Shown here in pieces: positions 18,568 through 26,962 of a DNA stretch of 58,610 nt; position 1 is the first letter of the stretch, and every line of letters begins with the position of its first letter. This stretch comes from Caballeronia udeis (GTDB taxonomy: Bacteria; Pseudomonadota; Gammaproteobacteria; Burkholderiales; Burkholderiaceae). The stretch is from assembly GCF_001544555.2 (NCBI RefSeq), contig NZ_FCOK02000063.1, positions 1 through 58,610 of the forward strand, written 5' to 3'. Below the pieces are notes generated by a model. That model did no database searches and was not told the origin of the DNA. It saw only the letters and a list, made by a program, of their open reading frames with translations. The translations under genes and the position numbers were made by a program.

Positions 18568-18663
18568 TGCGGATCGAGGCTGCGGGATGCGTTTTTAGCC
18601 CCCGGGCGTGGGCTAGACTTTTGGCACGGGCGGCGGGGCTGCCCGATAAACCAGGAGTTGCCA

Positions 18664-19080
18664 ATGCGTCTCGAACCCTATTTGTTCTTCAACGGCCGCA
18701 CCGAAGAAGCACTCGCGTTCTACCAAAAAGCGCTAGGCGCGCAAACACTGTCCGTCCTGCATTTCAAGGACTCTCCCGAAGGCGTCACCACCACGCCCGA
18801 ATGGCTGGACAAGGTCATGCACGCCACCTTCCGGATAGGGTCGAGCGTCATCATGGCGTCCGACGGCGTGAACGCTGCTCCCCAGGTTTTTTCAGGTTTC
18901 AGTATTTCGATAGTCGCCGACGACGTCGCTGCGGGCCAAAGAATGTTTGACGCATTGAGCGTGGGCGGCGAAGTGCGGATGCCCTGGCAACCGACGTTCT
19001 GGAGCAGCGGTTTTGGCATGGTCTCCGATAAATTCGGCATGCCTTGGATGGTGACCGTGATGGGCGACATGGAGGGCTGA
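18664..19080 (+). CDS. VOC-superfamily protein, PhnB/3-demethylubiquinone-type
   Basis: 138 residues: MRLEPYLFFNGRTEEALAFY is the standard start of the PhnB-like VOC (glyoxalase/dioxygenase fold) family, and FGMPWMVTVMGDMEG its usual ending. Members are dimers of paired beta-alpha-beta-beta-beta units; many have no known substrate. CAGGAG lies 7 bases before the ATG, ruling out the longer frame from 18547. It converges with the FUSC gene. Function unknown. Confidence 0.88.
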   Translation: MRLEPYLFFNGRTEEALAFYQKALGAQTLSVLHFKDSPEGVTTTPEWLDKVMHATFRIGSSVIMASDGVNAAPQVFSGFSISIVADDVAAGQRMFDALSVGGEVRMPWQPTFWSSGFGMVSDKFGMPWMVTVMGDMEG

Positions 19081-19102
19081 CGCCGCCTTCGCCTGCATCG
19101 CT

Positions 19103-20212
19103 TTATCGATGAAACGGCTGCGCGCCCTCGATGTTCCATTGCCGCTCGATCTCGATCAGCCGCACGCGCAGCCGGTCGACCTGTTCCGCCAGCCGTTGCG
19201 CGAGCCAGTAGGGTCCCTGCAGGTCAGGTGCAAGGCCCGCCGCGACATTCGCCGTCTGTTCAAGTCGCGCCGCTGCTGCGGCAGACCCCGTCGCGGCATG
19301 CAGCAAACCCACACGCCCAAAACGCAACGCGCGGGCGATCAGCAGCAACGTGTGCCGAACCGCGCGCTCGTCCGTGTGAGCGCTCCCGGTGAATCCGGGC
19401 GCGCCGGGCGGCATGGCCGCCGCCATCATTTCGAGCGCGGTGAGAAGCGAGCGGTGCTGGCGCTGGATGTCGTCGAGTACGGCAGCCGGCACATTGATTT
19501 CCTTCGCCACCGACGCCAGCAAGGAGCGCGAACTCACCAGCCGCGCGTTCATCGTGAGGAAGTGCTTGGTCAGGGTGTCGGTGGGTATTGGCCGCCCTTC
19601 CATGATCGCGCCGTAGATCTGCGCGCTTTCTCGCATGTTGTCGGCGAGCCGGTAGCGCCATGAATAGGTGGCGTATTGGGGCAGCACGAACGAAAACCCA
19701 AGCGCGATGACAATCCCGATCAGCACCGTCAAGGTGCGCCACAAGCCGACTTCAATAGACAGGTCGCCGTGTCCCGCGACGATGATCGTGGTAATGGCCG
19801 TCAGCAACGCGATATATCCCGGCTTGCCGATGGCGTGATACGCGCATACGCCAGCTATCACCGCCAGCAGCACGTACGTGACCATGGTCGAATGGGTGGC
19901 CGACTGCAGCAGGATCAGCCCAAGCCCGAGCGACGCCCCAAGCAGCGTGCCCAGCGCGCGCTCCGCGGCCTTCTTGCGGATATTGCCGTGATGCTGCAAG
20001 CCGCCGATCACCACCAGCAAGGTTACCGACGACCATTCGCCATGCGGAATATTGATACCCGAGGTCAGCGCGATCGACGCGAGCATGGCCAGCGCCACGC
20101 GCGCCCCGTGCAAGTATTTGGCGTAGCGATAACGAAAATACGGCGAGCCCAGCACATGCAGTAAGCGCCGTGCCTGGCTGCGGTGGGGCCTGGTCGTATC
20201 GGTCGAGGACAT
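19103..20212 (-). CDS. FUSC-family inner-membrane protein (aromatic-acid exporter-like)
   Basis: 369 residues. After a basic start there are about six hydrophobic helices (from ARVALAMLASIALTS near residue 38 to TVLIGIVIALGFSFVLP near 170). Between them are FUSC-type signatures GEWSSVTLLVVIGG and KAAERALGTLLGASLG. A long helical cytoplasmic tail follows. Related proteins (AaeB, YccS) export aromatic acids or other small molecules, often with a membrane-fusion partner; none is adjacent. The ATG at 20212 (MSSTDTTRPHRSQ) is favoured over 20269. Substrate unknown. Confidence 0.85.
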   Translation of the reverse strand: MSSTDTTRPHRSQARRLLHVLGSPYFRYRYAKYLHGARVALAMLASIALTSGINIPHGEWSSVTLLVVIGGLQHHGNIRKKAAERALGTLLGASLGLGLILLQSATHSTMVTYVLLAVIAGVCAYHAIGKPGYIALLTAITTIIVAGHGDLSIEVGLWRTLTVLIGIVIALGFSFVLPQYATYSWRYRLADNMRESAQIYGAIMEGRPIPTDTLTKHFLTMNARLVSSRSLLASVAKEINVPAAVLDDIQRQHRSLLTALEMMAAAMPPGAPGFTGSAHTDERAVRHTLLLIARALRFGRVGLLHAATGSAAAAARLEQTANVAAGLAPDLQGPYWLAQRLAEQVDRLRVRLIEIERQWNIEGAQPFHR

Positions 20213-20267
20213 GCGGTTCCGGTGAGTTTGACGGACAAACGGCTGATGAAACCGGGCGCGCAAAGAC

Positions 20268-20302
20268 AAAACGCCCGCAACATCATCCGTTACGGGCGTT
20301 TT
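20268..20302 (-). terminator. terminator after mctP
   Basis: AAAACGCCCG ... CGGGCGTTTT hairpin between the mctP stop and the FUSC start. Read on the minus strand it ends in a T-run, so it separates the two transcripts. Confidence 0.8.
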
Positions 20303-20353
20303 ACCAGCTTTCGGGACACAACGGGGTTGGATCCCCGCTTTTTCCCCTTTGGA

Positions 20354-21907
20354 TCAGGTTTCCGCGACGTCCAGGTAATCCTCGGGACTCGTATGGTCAT
20401 GCGAACGCTTCAGACCGATCACGCGCACCAGGATACTCACCACGATCGATACCACCAGGTTGACAACCAGCGCCCAGACCGCGGCGTAACCGGGGATCGC
20501 ATAGCCGAACAGGTGGATCGTGAAGATGGAGCCCGCCAGTTTCAGCGAGACCGCCATCCACGTACCCGTCGCAATACCGGCAGCCCAGCCGAGCAGCAGG
20601 CCACGGTGATCCAGGACCCGCGTGTAAAGCCCGAGCACCAGCGCCGGTAGCGTCTGGATGATCCAGATCCCGCCGAGCAGTTGCAACTGGATGGCGTAGG
20701 TCAGCGGCAGCGCAAGAATGAACACGACGGCACCCACCTTCACCAGCAGCGACATCAGCTTCGCGACATTGGTCTCCTGCTCCGGCGACATGTTCCTGTT
20801 CACGAACTCCTTATGCACGTTGCGCGTGTACAGGTTGGCCGCTGCGATCGACATGATGGCAGCCGGAACCAGCGCGCCAATCCCGATAGCCGCAAACGCC
20901 ACGCCCACGAACCACGACGGGAAGAAGTGCAGGAACAGCGCCGGGACCGCGAAGTTCGAACCGTACGCCTTGAAGTACGGAGCGAATTCCGGCATGTCCT
21001 TCACGCCCGATGCCAGCGCCATGTAGCCCAGCAACGCGAGCAGCCCGAGCACCAGCGAGTACGCCGGCAGCAGCGCCATGTTGCGGCGGATCGTGTTGCC
21101 CGACTTCGACGACAGCACCGCGGTCACCGAGTGCGGATACAGGAACAGCGCAAGCGCCGACCCGACCGCCAATGTTGCATAAGCGCTATAGCCGTTCAGG
21201 CTCGATGCATCCGGTGCCTTCAGCAGGATCTTTGCCGGATCGACATGGCTGAAGATCGCGCCGAAACCGCCGAGCTGCGCCGGGATGATGATCATTGCCG
21301 CGATGATCGTGATGTAGATCAGCACGTCCTTCACGACCGCGATCATGGCCGGCGCGCGCAGGCCTGACGTGTACGTGTAGGCCGCCAGGATCGCGAACGC
21401 GATGATCAGCGGCAGGTCGCCGATGAAGCCCGTTGTATCGAAGCCGAGCGCGCCGATCACCACTTCAATGCCCACGAGTTGCAACGCGATGTACGGCATG
21501 GTCGCGATGATCCCCGTCACGGCAATGGCCAGCGCCAGCATGCGGCTGTTGTAGCGGGCGTGCACGAAGTCGGCGGCGGTCACGTAGCCGAACTTCTTCG
21601 AGATCGCCCACAGCTTCGGGAACACCACGAAAGCGAACGGATAGATCAGGATGGTGTACGGCAACGCGAAGAAGCCGGTAGCGCCGGCGCCGAACACCAG
21701 CGCGGGAACCGCGACGAACGTGTATGCCGTATATAAGTCGCCACCCAACAGGAACCACGTGACGATCGTGCCGAAGCGACGGCCGCCGAGACCCCATTCA
21801 TCGAGTTGGCCCAGATCGGCCTTGCGCCAGTGAGCGGCGACAAAACCCAGGATCGTCACGCCGATAAAAAACAGGACGAAGACGAAGGTTGCGGTGGAAT
21901 TCATCAT
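20354..21907 (-). CDS. mctP: sodium:solute symporter, MctP-type monocarboxylate permease
   Basis: 517 residues with about 13 hydrophobic helices and SSS-family landmarks: DEWGLGGRRFGTIVTWFLLGGD (residues about 36-57), YVTAADFVHARY, and a late GSALALFLYPHSVTAVLSS segment. Rhizobial MctP takes up lactate, pyruvate and related monocarboxylates. The immediately preceding DUF3311 gene overlaps it by 4 bases (ATGA), the arrangement of the two-part MctP-type uptake systems. Tail ends in charged residues (KRSHDHTSPEDYLDVAET). Family firm; substrate by analogy. Confidence 0.9.
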   Translation of the reverse strand: MMNSTATFVFVLFFIGVTILGFVAAHWRKADLGQLDEWGLGGRRFGTIVTWFLLGGDLYTAYTFVAVPALVFGAGATGFFALPYTILIYPFAFVVFPKLWAISKKFGYVTAADFVHARYNSRMLALAIAVTGIIATMPYIALQLVGIEVVIGALGFDTTGFIGDLPLIIAFAILAAYTYTSGLRAPAMIAVVKDVLIYITIIAAMIIIPAQLGGFGAIFSHVDPAKILLKAPDASSLNGYSAYATLAVGSALALFLYPHSVTAVLSSKSGNTIRRNMALLPAYSLVLGLLALLGYMALASGVKDMPEFAPYFKAYGSNFAVPALFLHFFPSWFVGVAFAAIGIGALVPAAIMSIAAANLYTRNVHKEFVNRNMSPEQETNVAKLMSLLVKVGAVVFILALPLTYAIQLQLLGGIWIIQTLPALVLGLYTRVLDHRGLLLGWAAGIATGTWMAVSLKLAGSIFTIHLFGYAIPGYAAVWALVVNLVVSIVVSILVRVIGLKRSHDHTSPEDYLDVAET

Positions 21908-22158
21908 CGCGGGCTCCCCGGCGTGAGCTTGGGAACGTCGTGGATAGGCTTGGTCTTCACATAGACCACCGCCGTAATGACCGCGCTGATCAGCACCCAG
22001 AGCAACTGGTACCAGTAGAAAAACGGAAAGCCCCAGAGCACCGGTTCAATCTTGTTGTAAAACGGCACCCAGACAACGCCGATCCAGGGAAGAACCAGCA
22101 GCCAGAGCCACTGCTTGTTGCGGACTTGACCCGTGGCGGCCACCGCTTCTTGAGCCAT
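21904..22158 (-). CDS. DUF3311 small subunit of symporter
   Basis: 84 residues with two transmembrane helices (WLWLLVLPWIGVVWVPFY; YWYQLLWVLISAVITAVVYV), the DUF3311 layout. AGGAGG lies 7 bases before the ATG at 22158, so the longer frame from 22254 is rejected. Its TGA shares bases with the ATG of mctP (ATGA), giving translational coupling. Such small proteins accompany large Na+/solute symporters and probably help assembly or transport. Confidence 0.92.
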   Translation of the reverse strand: MAQEAVAATGQVRNKQWLWLLVLPWIGVVWVPFYNKIEPVLWGFPFFYWYQLLWVLISAVITAVVYVKTKPIHDVPKLTPGSPR

Positions 22159-22384
22159 GACGGCCTCCTCTTTTCTCTTGAAATATGCTTCCAGACTGTT
22201 GCTCTGCGCGGATCTCGCGGCAAAGCTCAGTCTAATAGCGCCCCGAAATAACACGTGGAGTATATGGACGCATAAAAGTGGGTCAAGCAGGGCGAACCCG
22301 AACCGTAATGAACGCCGAAAGCACCATGTAATATCTTCTTTATTGCGTGGCTCGGCTCGGCGCGGGTTCGTTCCTCGTCAGCGA

Positions 22385-23308
22385 CTAGATCGAAAAGCTC
22401 GCTGCATTGTCCCCGCCTGCGCTGATCGACAGGCCCTTCACCCATTGACGCGCCGGCAACTTCAATTCCTTCTCGATCAGCTTCGCGCGCTGTTCAAGCT
22501 GCGCGTACGGCACGTCGAGTGCAGGACCCGCGAACGCGATGGCAATGCGGTTGCCGTCGTGAACTTCGGGCAGCGCGATCACGCGGCCATCGAAGGCTTC
22601 GTTCAGGCGCTTCATGTTGCGCACGAAGCTTGGGTGGTCGCCGAACAGGTTGACCGTCACCACGCCCGCCGGCGCAGTCAGGCAGGCACGGCACGCACGA
22701 TAGAACGAGGTGCTATCGAGCACGGGGCCGCGCGCGGTGGCATCGTAGACATCGATCTGCAAGGCGCCGATGGTGCCGTGATTCGCACGGTCGTTGACGA
22801 AGTCATACGCGTCCTGCTCGTGGACGGTGAGACGCGCGTCGTCGTTGGGCAGCTCGAACATCGTACGCGCCGCTATCACGACGGAGGGGTTCAGCTCGAC
22901 CGCTTCCACCTTCGCGCGCTTCAAAAACGCATGCGCGAACTTGGTCAACGCGGCCGAACCGAGACCGAGTTGCACAATGCGCTTCGGCGTTTCGATGAAC
23001 AACAGCCACGCCATCATCTGCTGGGCGTATTCAAGCTCGAGATGATTCGGCTTCTTCAGGCGCATTGCGCCTTGCACCCACTCGGTGCCGAAATGCAGGA
23101 AACGCACACCGTCCTCTTCCGAGAACGTCACCGGCGCGAAGCGCGGTTTGCGGGGGACATCGATGCGCGGCGCGTCGTCGAGATCGTCATCGCGTTCGCG
23201 CTTGAGGCGCTTGTCCTGCTTCTTCAGTTGCTTGTCGTGTTTCTTGTCTTGGCGCTTGCCGCCGAACGCGCGCGCTTCAGCCGACGCACGTTTGATTAAT
23301 TGGGTCAT
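22385..23308 (-). CDS. spermidine synthase-like methyltransferase-fold protein
   Basis: 307 residues. A Lys/Asp-rich N-terminal arm (residues about 15-50) precedes a Rossmann fold with nucleotide motif QLGLGSAALTKF and acidic VEAVELNPSVV, then QDAYDFV and QIDVYDATARGPVL. These match the polyamine-synthase branch (SpeE-like) rather than ordinary methyltransferases, but the usual polyamine-pocket residues are not clear, so the substrate is uncertain. The ATG at 23308 overlaps the stop of the glycosylase gene (ATGA). Third gene of the ubiC operon. Confidence 0.82.
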   Translation of the reverse strand: MTQLIKRASAEARAFGGKRQDKKHDKQLKKQDKRLKRERDDDLDDAPRIDVPRKPRFAPVTFSEEDGVRFLHFGTEWVQGAMRLKKPNHLELEYAQQMMAWLLFIETPKRIVQLGLGSAALTKFAHAFLKRAKVEAVELNPSVVIAARTMFELPNDDARLTVHEQDAYDFVNDRANHGTIGALQIDVYDATARGPVLDSTSFYRACRACLTAPAGVVTVNLFGDHPSFVRNMKRLNEAFDGRVIALPEVHDGNRIAIAFAGPALDVPYAQLEQRAKLIEKELKLPARQWVKGLSISAGGDNAASFSI

Positions 23309-23778
23309 TTGAGGATGTCGCGCCAGATGCGCAATTTTTGATCGAACGAGAGGATAGCATTCGCCGGACTCGACGACGGCAGGACCAGGGTTTCGTAGCC
23401 GGCCGCGCGGATCACGGGCTCGAAACGCCCCGAGGTCTTGCCGTTGAAGCAGAGCTTTTTCAGCCGCGGCGCATGAAGGCGAAATGAAGCGAAGTCGTTG
23501 GGGTTGGCGTTGCGGATCGCTGTGTCCAGGCTGCCTTCGCGTTCGCACGCGGCAAGCACGTCCCACAAGCCAATGCCGTGTTTCAGGAGCCTGAGCACGC
23601 GGTCGTCGTAGGGAAGCTCGTTCAACGGCTCTTCGATCACTGTGCCCACCAGCCGCCAGAACTGGTTACGCGGATGCGCGTAGTACTGCGTCGCCACCAG
23701 CGACGCCACGCCGGGAAAGCTGCCAAGGATCAGCGTATGGGTGTTTTCATCGGCGACGGGCGGAAAGCCTTTCAGCAT
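23305..23778 (-). CDS. DNA-deoxyinosine glycosylase (UDG family 6)
   Basis: 157 residues from MLKGFPPVADENTHTL. The motif LGSFPGVASLVATQYYAHPRNQFWRLVG is split here by meaning: LGSFPG is the active-site loop and YYAHPRNQFW the signature of hypoxanthine-DNA glycosylases. PSSSPAN is the second active-site loop. The enzyme removes deaminated adenine (hypoxanthine) from DNA. The start at 23778 overlaps the ubiC stop; longer in-frame starts (23805, 23823) lie further inside ubiC. Middle gene of a tightly overlapped operon, coupled to both neighbours. Confidence 0.88.
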   Translation of the reverse strand: MLKGFPPVADENTHTLILGSFPGVASLVATQYYAHPRNQFWRLVGTVIEEPLNELPYDDRVLRLLKHGIGLWDVLAACEREGSLDTAIRNANPNDFASFRLHAPRLKKLCFNGKTSGRFEPVIRAAGYETLVLPSSSPANAILSFDQKLRIWRDILK

Positions 23779-24341
23779 GCATCGCCACGCGCGAGAAACG
23801 ACCATAGGGCCGGCATGAAACACTCGCTGACCATGAGCGGTGCGCCCAGTCTCACGAACACCGAACGGCGCGCGACAAAGGCATGCGGTTTTTCATGCGG
23901 TATTTGCCTGGCTGCAAGCCGGTATAGCGGATCGCGTGCGTCGATCCTTCGGCTCGTGAGCGGCGAACGCCACACGCTGCTGTCGCTATATAACAACTCG
24001 GCGAGCGGCCGCGTTCTCAAGCGCCGCATTGCCTGCCACACGCCCGAACTGACATCGAGCGGCACCACGCTGTGCGCGGCGACGAACGGCACGCGATTCA
24101 CATTCAGCACGACTTCGCGGACCCATACCGGCGTGCGCGGCGTGATGTCCAGCGCGGCGGCTTCGTCGCGCCACGGCTGACCGACCGCCTCACGCGTGAC
24201 ATGGACGGTGACATCGCCCAGTTCACGCAAATGCGCGGTCAGCGAACCGCCGCGCGTGAGCCAGTCTTTCTGATCAGCGGAGAAAGTGGGAAGCGGGCGC
24301 TCGCGCCACGCATGAGTACCGGCAAGAGGAGCTTTTGGCAT
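23772..24341 (-). CDS. ubiC: chorismate--pyruvate lyase
   Basis: UbiC converts chorismate to 4-hydroxybenzoate, the first step of ubiquinone synthesis. From MPKAPLAGTHAWRERP the protein has 189 residues. Recognisable pieces are DWLTRGGSLTAHLRELG, the substrate Arg in PVWVREVVL, RPLAELLYSD, and the catalytic Glu in LMVSECFMPAL near the end. Overlap with the downstream glycosylase gene implies a ubiC-glycosylase-SpeE-like operon. A perfect TATAAT 8-13 bases before the ATG suggests a very short or absent leader; a longer start (GTG 24401) adds unlikely residues. Confidence 0.9.
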   Translation of the reverse strand: MPKAPLAGTHAWRERPLPTFSADQKDWLTRGGSLTAHLRELGDVTVHVTREAVGQPWRDEAAALDITPRTPVWVREVVLNVNRVPFVAAHSVVPLDVSSGVWQAMRRLRTRPLAELLYSDSSVWRSPLTSRRIDARDPLYRLAARQIPHEKPHAFVARRSVFVRLGAPLMVSECFMPALWSFLARGDAC

Positions 24342-24348
24342 GCCCGGG

Positions 24349-24354
24349 ATTATA
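24349..24354 (-). promoter_or_regulatory. -10 box of ubiC operon
   Basis: A perfect TATAAT on the minus strand just upstream of the ubiC ATG. The region 17 bases further upstream has no good -35. Transcription would begin within a few bases of the start codon, meaning a leaderless or nearly leaderless message if 24341 is the true start. Confidence 0.45.
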
Positions 24355-24489
24355 AAACCAGACACGTAAATAGGAGGATTCGTATAGATGTCGGCAGACA
24401 CTCACAGGAGACTGGCGAACCGGTCGGGGTATGACCGGTGCTCGCGGCGGCTTCGCGACGAGCTATCAATAAGTCATGAGAGGACACAC

Positions 24490-24747
24490 ATGCCGGTCAA
24501 TACGAAACAAACATCGAAGGCAGTCGCCACGCTGGCGTCGCATACGCTGCACGACCCGAAGGCGTCGGTGATTGCCAAGAGCCTTGCTGCCTCGGCGTTA
24601 TCGCAAACGCATACGAAGAACCAAACGGGCGCCCAGATGGAACATAAGGCCGGGCAGGTTCTTCACAGCGATAAATATTCAAAGGACACCAAGACGCTGG
24701 CGGGATCGGTCGTCGCGCAGGCGAACAAGGAACGCCGGGCCAAATAA
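24490..24747 (+). CDS. small conserved-looking protein with internal duplication
   Basis: 85 residues, MPVNTKQTSKAVATLAS..., Lys/Ser/Ala-rich, no membrane segment or Cys. GAGAGGA lies 5 bases before the ATG. The two halves align: LHDPKASVIAKSLAASALSQ (about residues 19-38) and LHSDKYSKDTKTLAGSVVAQ (about 58-77) share L-H, K, S, K, L-A, S and Q at matching positions. It therefore looks like a tandem duplication of a roughly 20-residue helical unit. Divergent from ubiC and convergent with htpG. No function assigned; I do not know a named family. Confidence 0.75.
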   Translation: MPVNTKQTSKAVATLASHTLHDPKASVIAKSLAASALSQTHTKNQTGAQMEHKAGQVLHSDKYSKDTKTLAGSVVAQANKERRAK

Positions 24748-24786
24748 ACCGCAACGCCGCGTAGCTCATGTCGCGTCTGCAATAAA

Positions 24787-24820
24787 AAAACGCGCTGCCG
24801 GTTTCCCGGCAGCGCGTTTT
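24787..24820. terminator. bidirectional terminator
   Basis: An 11-bp stem CGCGCTGCCGG / CCGGCAGCGCG flanked by A-run and T-run between the 85-aa gene and htpG, which converge. Confidence 0.92.
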
Positions 24821-24843
24821 GCTCGCTTCTTGCGAACGCTGAC

Positions 24844-26748
24844 TTATCGCGCCAGCAACAACGCGTTTGTCCGCTTCACAAAGCTTGCCGGATCTTCCAG
24901 CGTGCCGCCTTCGGCCAGCATCGCCTGATCGAACAGCAGATGGCACCAGTCGCCGAAATTCGCATCGTCAGCGTGAAGCTGCTTGACCAGCGGATGCTCC
25001 GGATTCACTTCCAGGATCGGCTGCATCTGCGGCGCTTGCTGACCGGCCTGCTTCAGCATGCGTTGCAAGTAACCGCTCATGTCGCCGTCATCAGCGACGA
25101 GACACGTCGGCGAATCGGTCAGGCGGAACGTCAGGCGCACATCCTTCGCCTTGCCTTCCAGCGCCGCCTTCATGCTTTCCACGAGCGGCTTCAATTCTTC
25201 GCCAACCTTCTCCTGCGCCTGCTTTTCCTCGTCGTTCAGCGCGCCGAGATCCAGGTCGCCGCGCGCCACGCTTTGCAGCGGCTTGCCATCGAATTCGTTG
25301 AGGAACGACAACATCCATTCATCGACGCGATCCGTCAGCAGCAGCACTTCCACACCCTTCTTGCGGAACACTTCCAGATGCGGGCTGTTCTTTGCGGCCT
25401 GCCACGTATCAGCGGTGACGTAATAGATCTTCGTCTGTTCGGGCTTCATGCGCGCCACATAGTCGGCGAGCGCCACCGTCTGCTCCGACGAATCCGTCTG
25501 CGTTGAAGCAAAGCGCACGAGCTTGGCAATCCGTTCGCGATTGCCGTAATCCTCGCCAATACCTTCCTTGAACACCTGTCCGAACTCTTTCCAGAAGCTG
25601 GCGTATTTGGCTTTCTCGGTCTCATCCGTCGCTTCGGCTGACGACGATGCCACCTCTTCCAGCATCGACAGAACGCGCTTGGTCACGCCTTCGCGAATGG
25701 CCTTCACATCGCGGCTTTCCTGCAGGATTTCACGCGATACATTCAGCGGCAGATCAGCCGAATCGACCACGCCCTTCACGAAGCGTAGATACGCGGGCAC
25801 GAGTTGTTCCGCGTCGTCCATGATGAACACGCGCTTCACATACAGCTTCAAACCACCGCGATGATCGCGGTTCCACATATCGAACGGCGCGTGCTTCGGC
25901 ACATACAGCAACTGCGTGTATTCGCTACGGCCTTCCACCCGGTTATGGGTCCACGCGAGCGGATCGTCCTGGTCGTGTGAAAGGTGGTGATAGAACTGCT
26001 TGTATTGCTCGTCGGTGATGTCACTCTTCGAACGCGTCCACAACGCACTCGCCTGGTTCACCGTCTCGTCTTCGTCCTTCGTGACCATCTCGGACTTCTC
26101 CGCATCCCACTCTTCCTTCTTCATCAGGATGGGCAATGCGACGTGATCCGAGTACTTCTGGATGATCGACTTCAGCTTGTGCGTGGAGAGGAATTCGTCT
26201 TCTTCCGGACGCAGATGCAGCGTGATGCTCGAACCGCGTTGCGCGCGCTCGATCTGCTCGACCACGAAATCGCCCTCGCCCGCGCTTTCCCAGCGCACGC
26301 CTTCGCTTGCCGGCAAACCGGCGCGACGCGTTTCAACCGTGATCTTGTCCGCGACGATAAAACCCGAGTAAAACCCCACGCCGAACTGGCCGATCAGCGC
26401 AGCGTCCTTTTGCTGGTCGCCGGATAGCTTCGAGAAAAATTCCTTCGTGCCCGAGCGCGCAATCGTGCCGAGATGGGAGATCGCTTCGTCGCGGCTCATG
26501 CCAATGCCGTTGTCGTCGATCGTTACGGTGCGAGCGGCCTTGTCGTACGAGATGCGGATGCGCAGATCCGGATCGTTCTCGTACAGCGCACTGTTTTCAA
26601 TAGCTTCGAAGCGCAACTTGTCCGCCGCGTCCGATGCATTCGAAATCAGCTCGCGCAGGAAAATTTCCTTGTTGCTGTAGAGCGAATGGATCATCAGATG
26701 CAGAAGTTGTTTCACTTCTGCCTGAAAGCTCATGGTTTCTTGTGCCAT
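24844..26748 (-). CDS. htpG: chaperone protein HtpG (bacterial Hsp90)
   Basis: 634 residues: GHKL ATPase domain with SNASDAADKLRF, DNGIGM and GQFGVGFYSGF motifs (residues about 30-130), middle domain with NVSREILQ, and a C-terminal dimerisation domain. It acts as an ATP-driven cytosolic chaperone in heat and stress. The ATG at 26748 has GAGGAA 6 bases ahead; the frame open to 26841 is not used. A sigma-32-like promoter about 130 bases upstream (26881-26906) fits heat-shock control. Single-gene unit ended by the terminator near 24800. Confidence 0.98.
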   Translation of the reverse strand: MAQETMSFQAEVKQLLHLMIHSLYSNKEIFLRELISNASDAADKLRFEAIENSALYENDPDLRIRISYDKAARTVTIDDNGIGMSRDEAISHLGTIARSGTKEFFSKLSGDQQKDAALIGQFGVGFYSGFIVADKITVETRRAGLPASEGVRWESAGEGDFVVEQIERAQRGSSITLHLRPEEDEFLSTHKLKSIIQKYSDHVALPILMKKEEWDAEKSEMVTKDEDETVNQASALWTRSKSDITDEQYKQFYHHLSHDQDDPLAWTHNRVEGRSEYTQLLYVPKHAPFDMWNRDHRGGLKLYVKRVFIMDDAEQLVPAYLRFVKGVVDSADLPLNVSREILQESRDVKAIREGVTKRVLSMLEEVASSSAEATDETEKAKYASFWKEFGQVFKEGIGEDYGNRERIAKLVRFASTQTDSSEQTVALADYVARMKPEQTKIYYVTADTWQAAKNSPHLEVFRKKGVEVLLLTDRVDEWMLSFLNEFDGKPLQSVARGDLDLGALNDEEKQAQEKVGEELKPLVESMKAALEGKAKDVRLTFRLTDSPTCLVADDGDMSGYLQRMLKQAGQQAPQMQPILEVNPEHPLVKQLHADDANFGDWCHLLFDQAMLAEGGTLEDPASFVKRTNALLLAR

Positions 26749-26880
26749 GGTCGGTTCCTCTGGTTGTGTCGAATGTTGACGGTTTTTTTCAGCGGCCGCG
26801 ATACAGCCGGACGGTGCGCCCGGACAGCGCATGAGCGTCATGGCCTCCTGCCGGAACGCACCGCGCGAATTCTGCGGAAC

Positions 26881-26906
26881 ATGAGGTCGCCCGCGATAAT
26901 TTCAAG
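26881..26906 (-). promoter_or_regulatory. heat-shock (sigma-32) promoter for htpG
   Basis: On the minus strand CCCCTTGAAA, a 14-base gap after CTTGAA, then CCTCATGTT. This fits the RpoH consensus (CTTGAA ... CCCCAT-T) at nearly every key position. Predicted start near 26874, leaving a leader of about 125 bases to htpG. Confidence 0.75.
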
Positions 26907-26962
26907 GGGCCGACGAGATCCACAGCGCCGCCTGATTGCGTTTGAGGGTGCTGCGGGCAGGT

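Noticed and set aside
22157..23299. 380-residue plus-strand frame
   Set aside because: Antisense to the SpeE-like gene and DUF3311 start; composition not protein-like.
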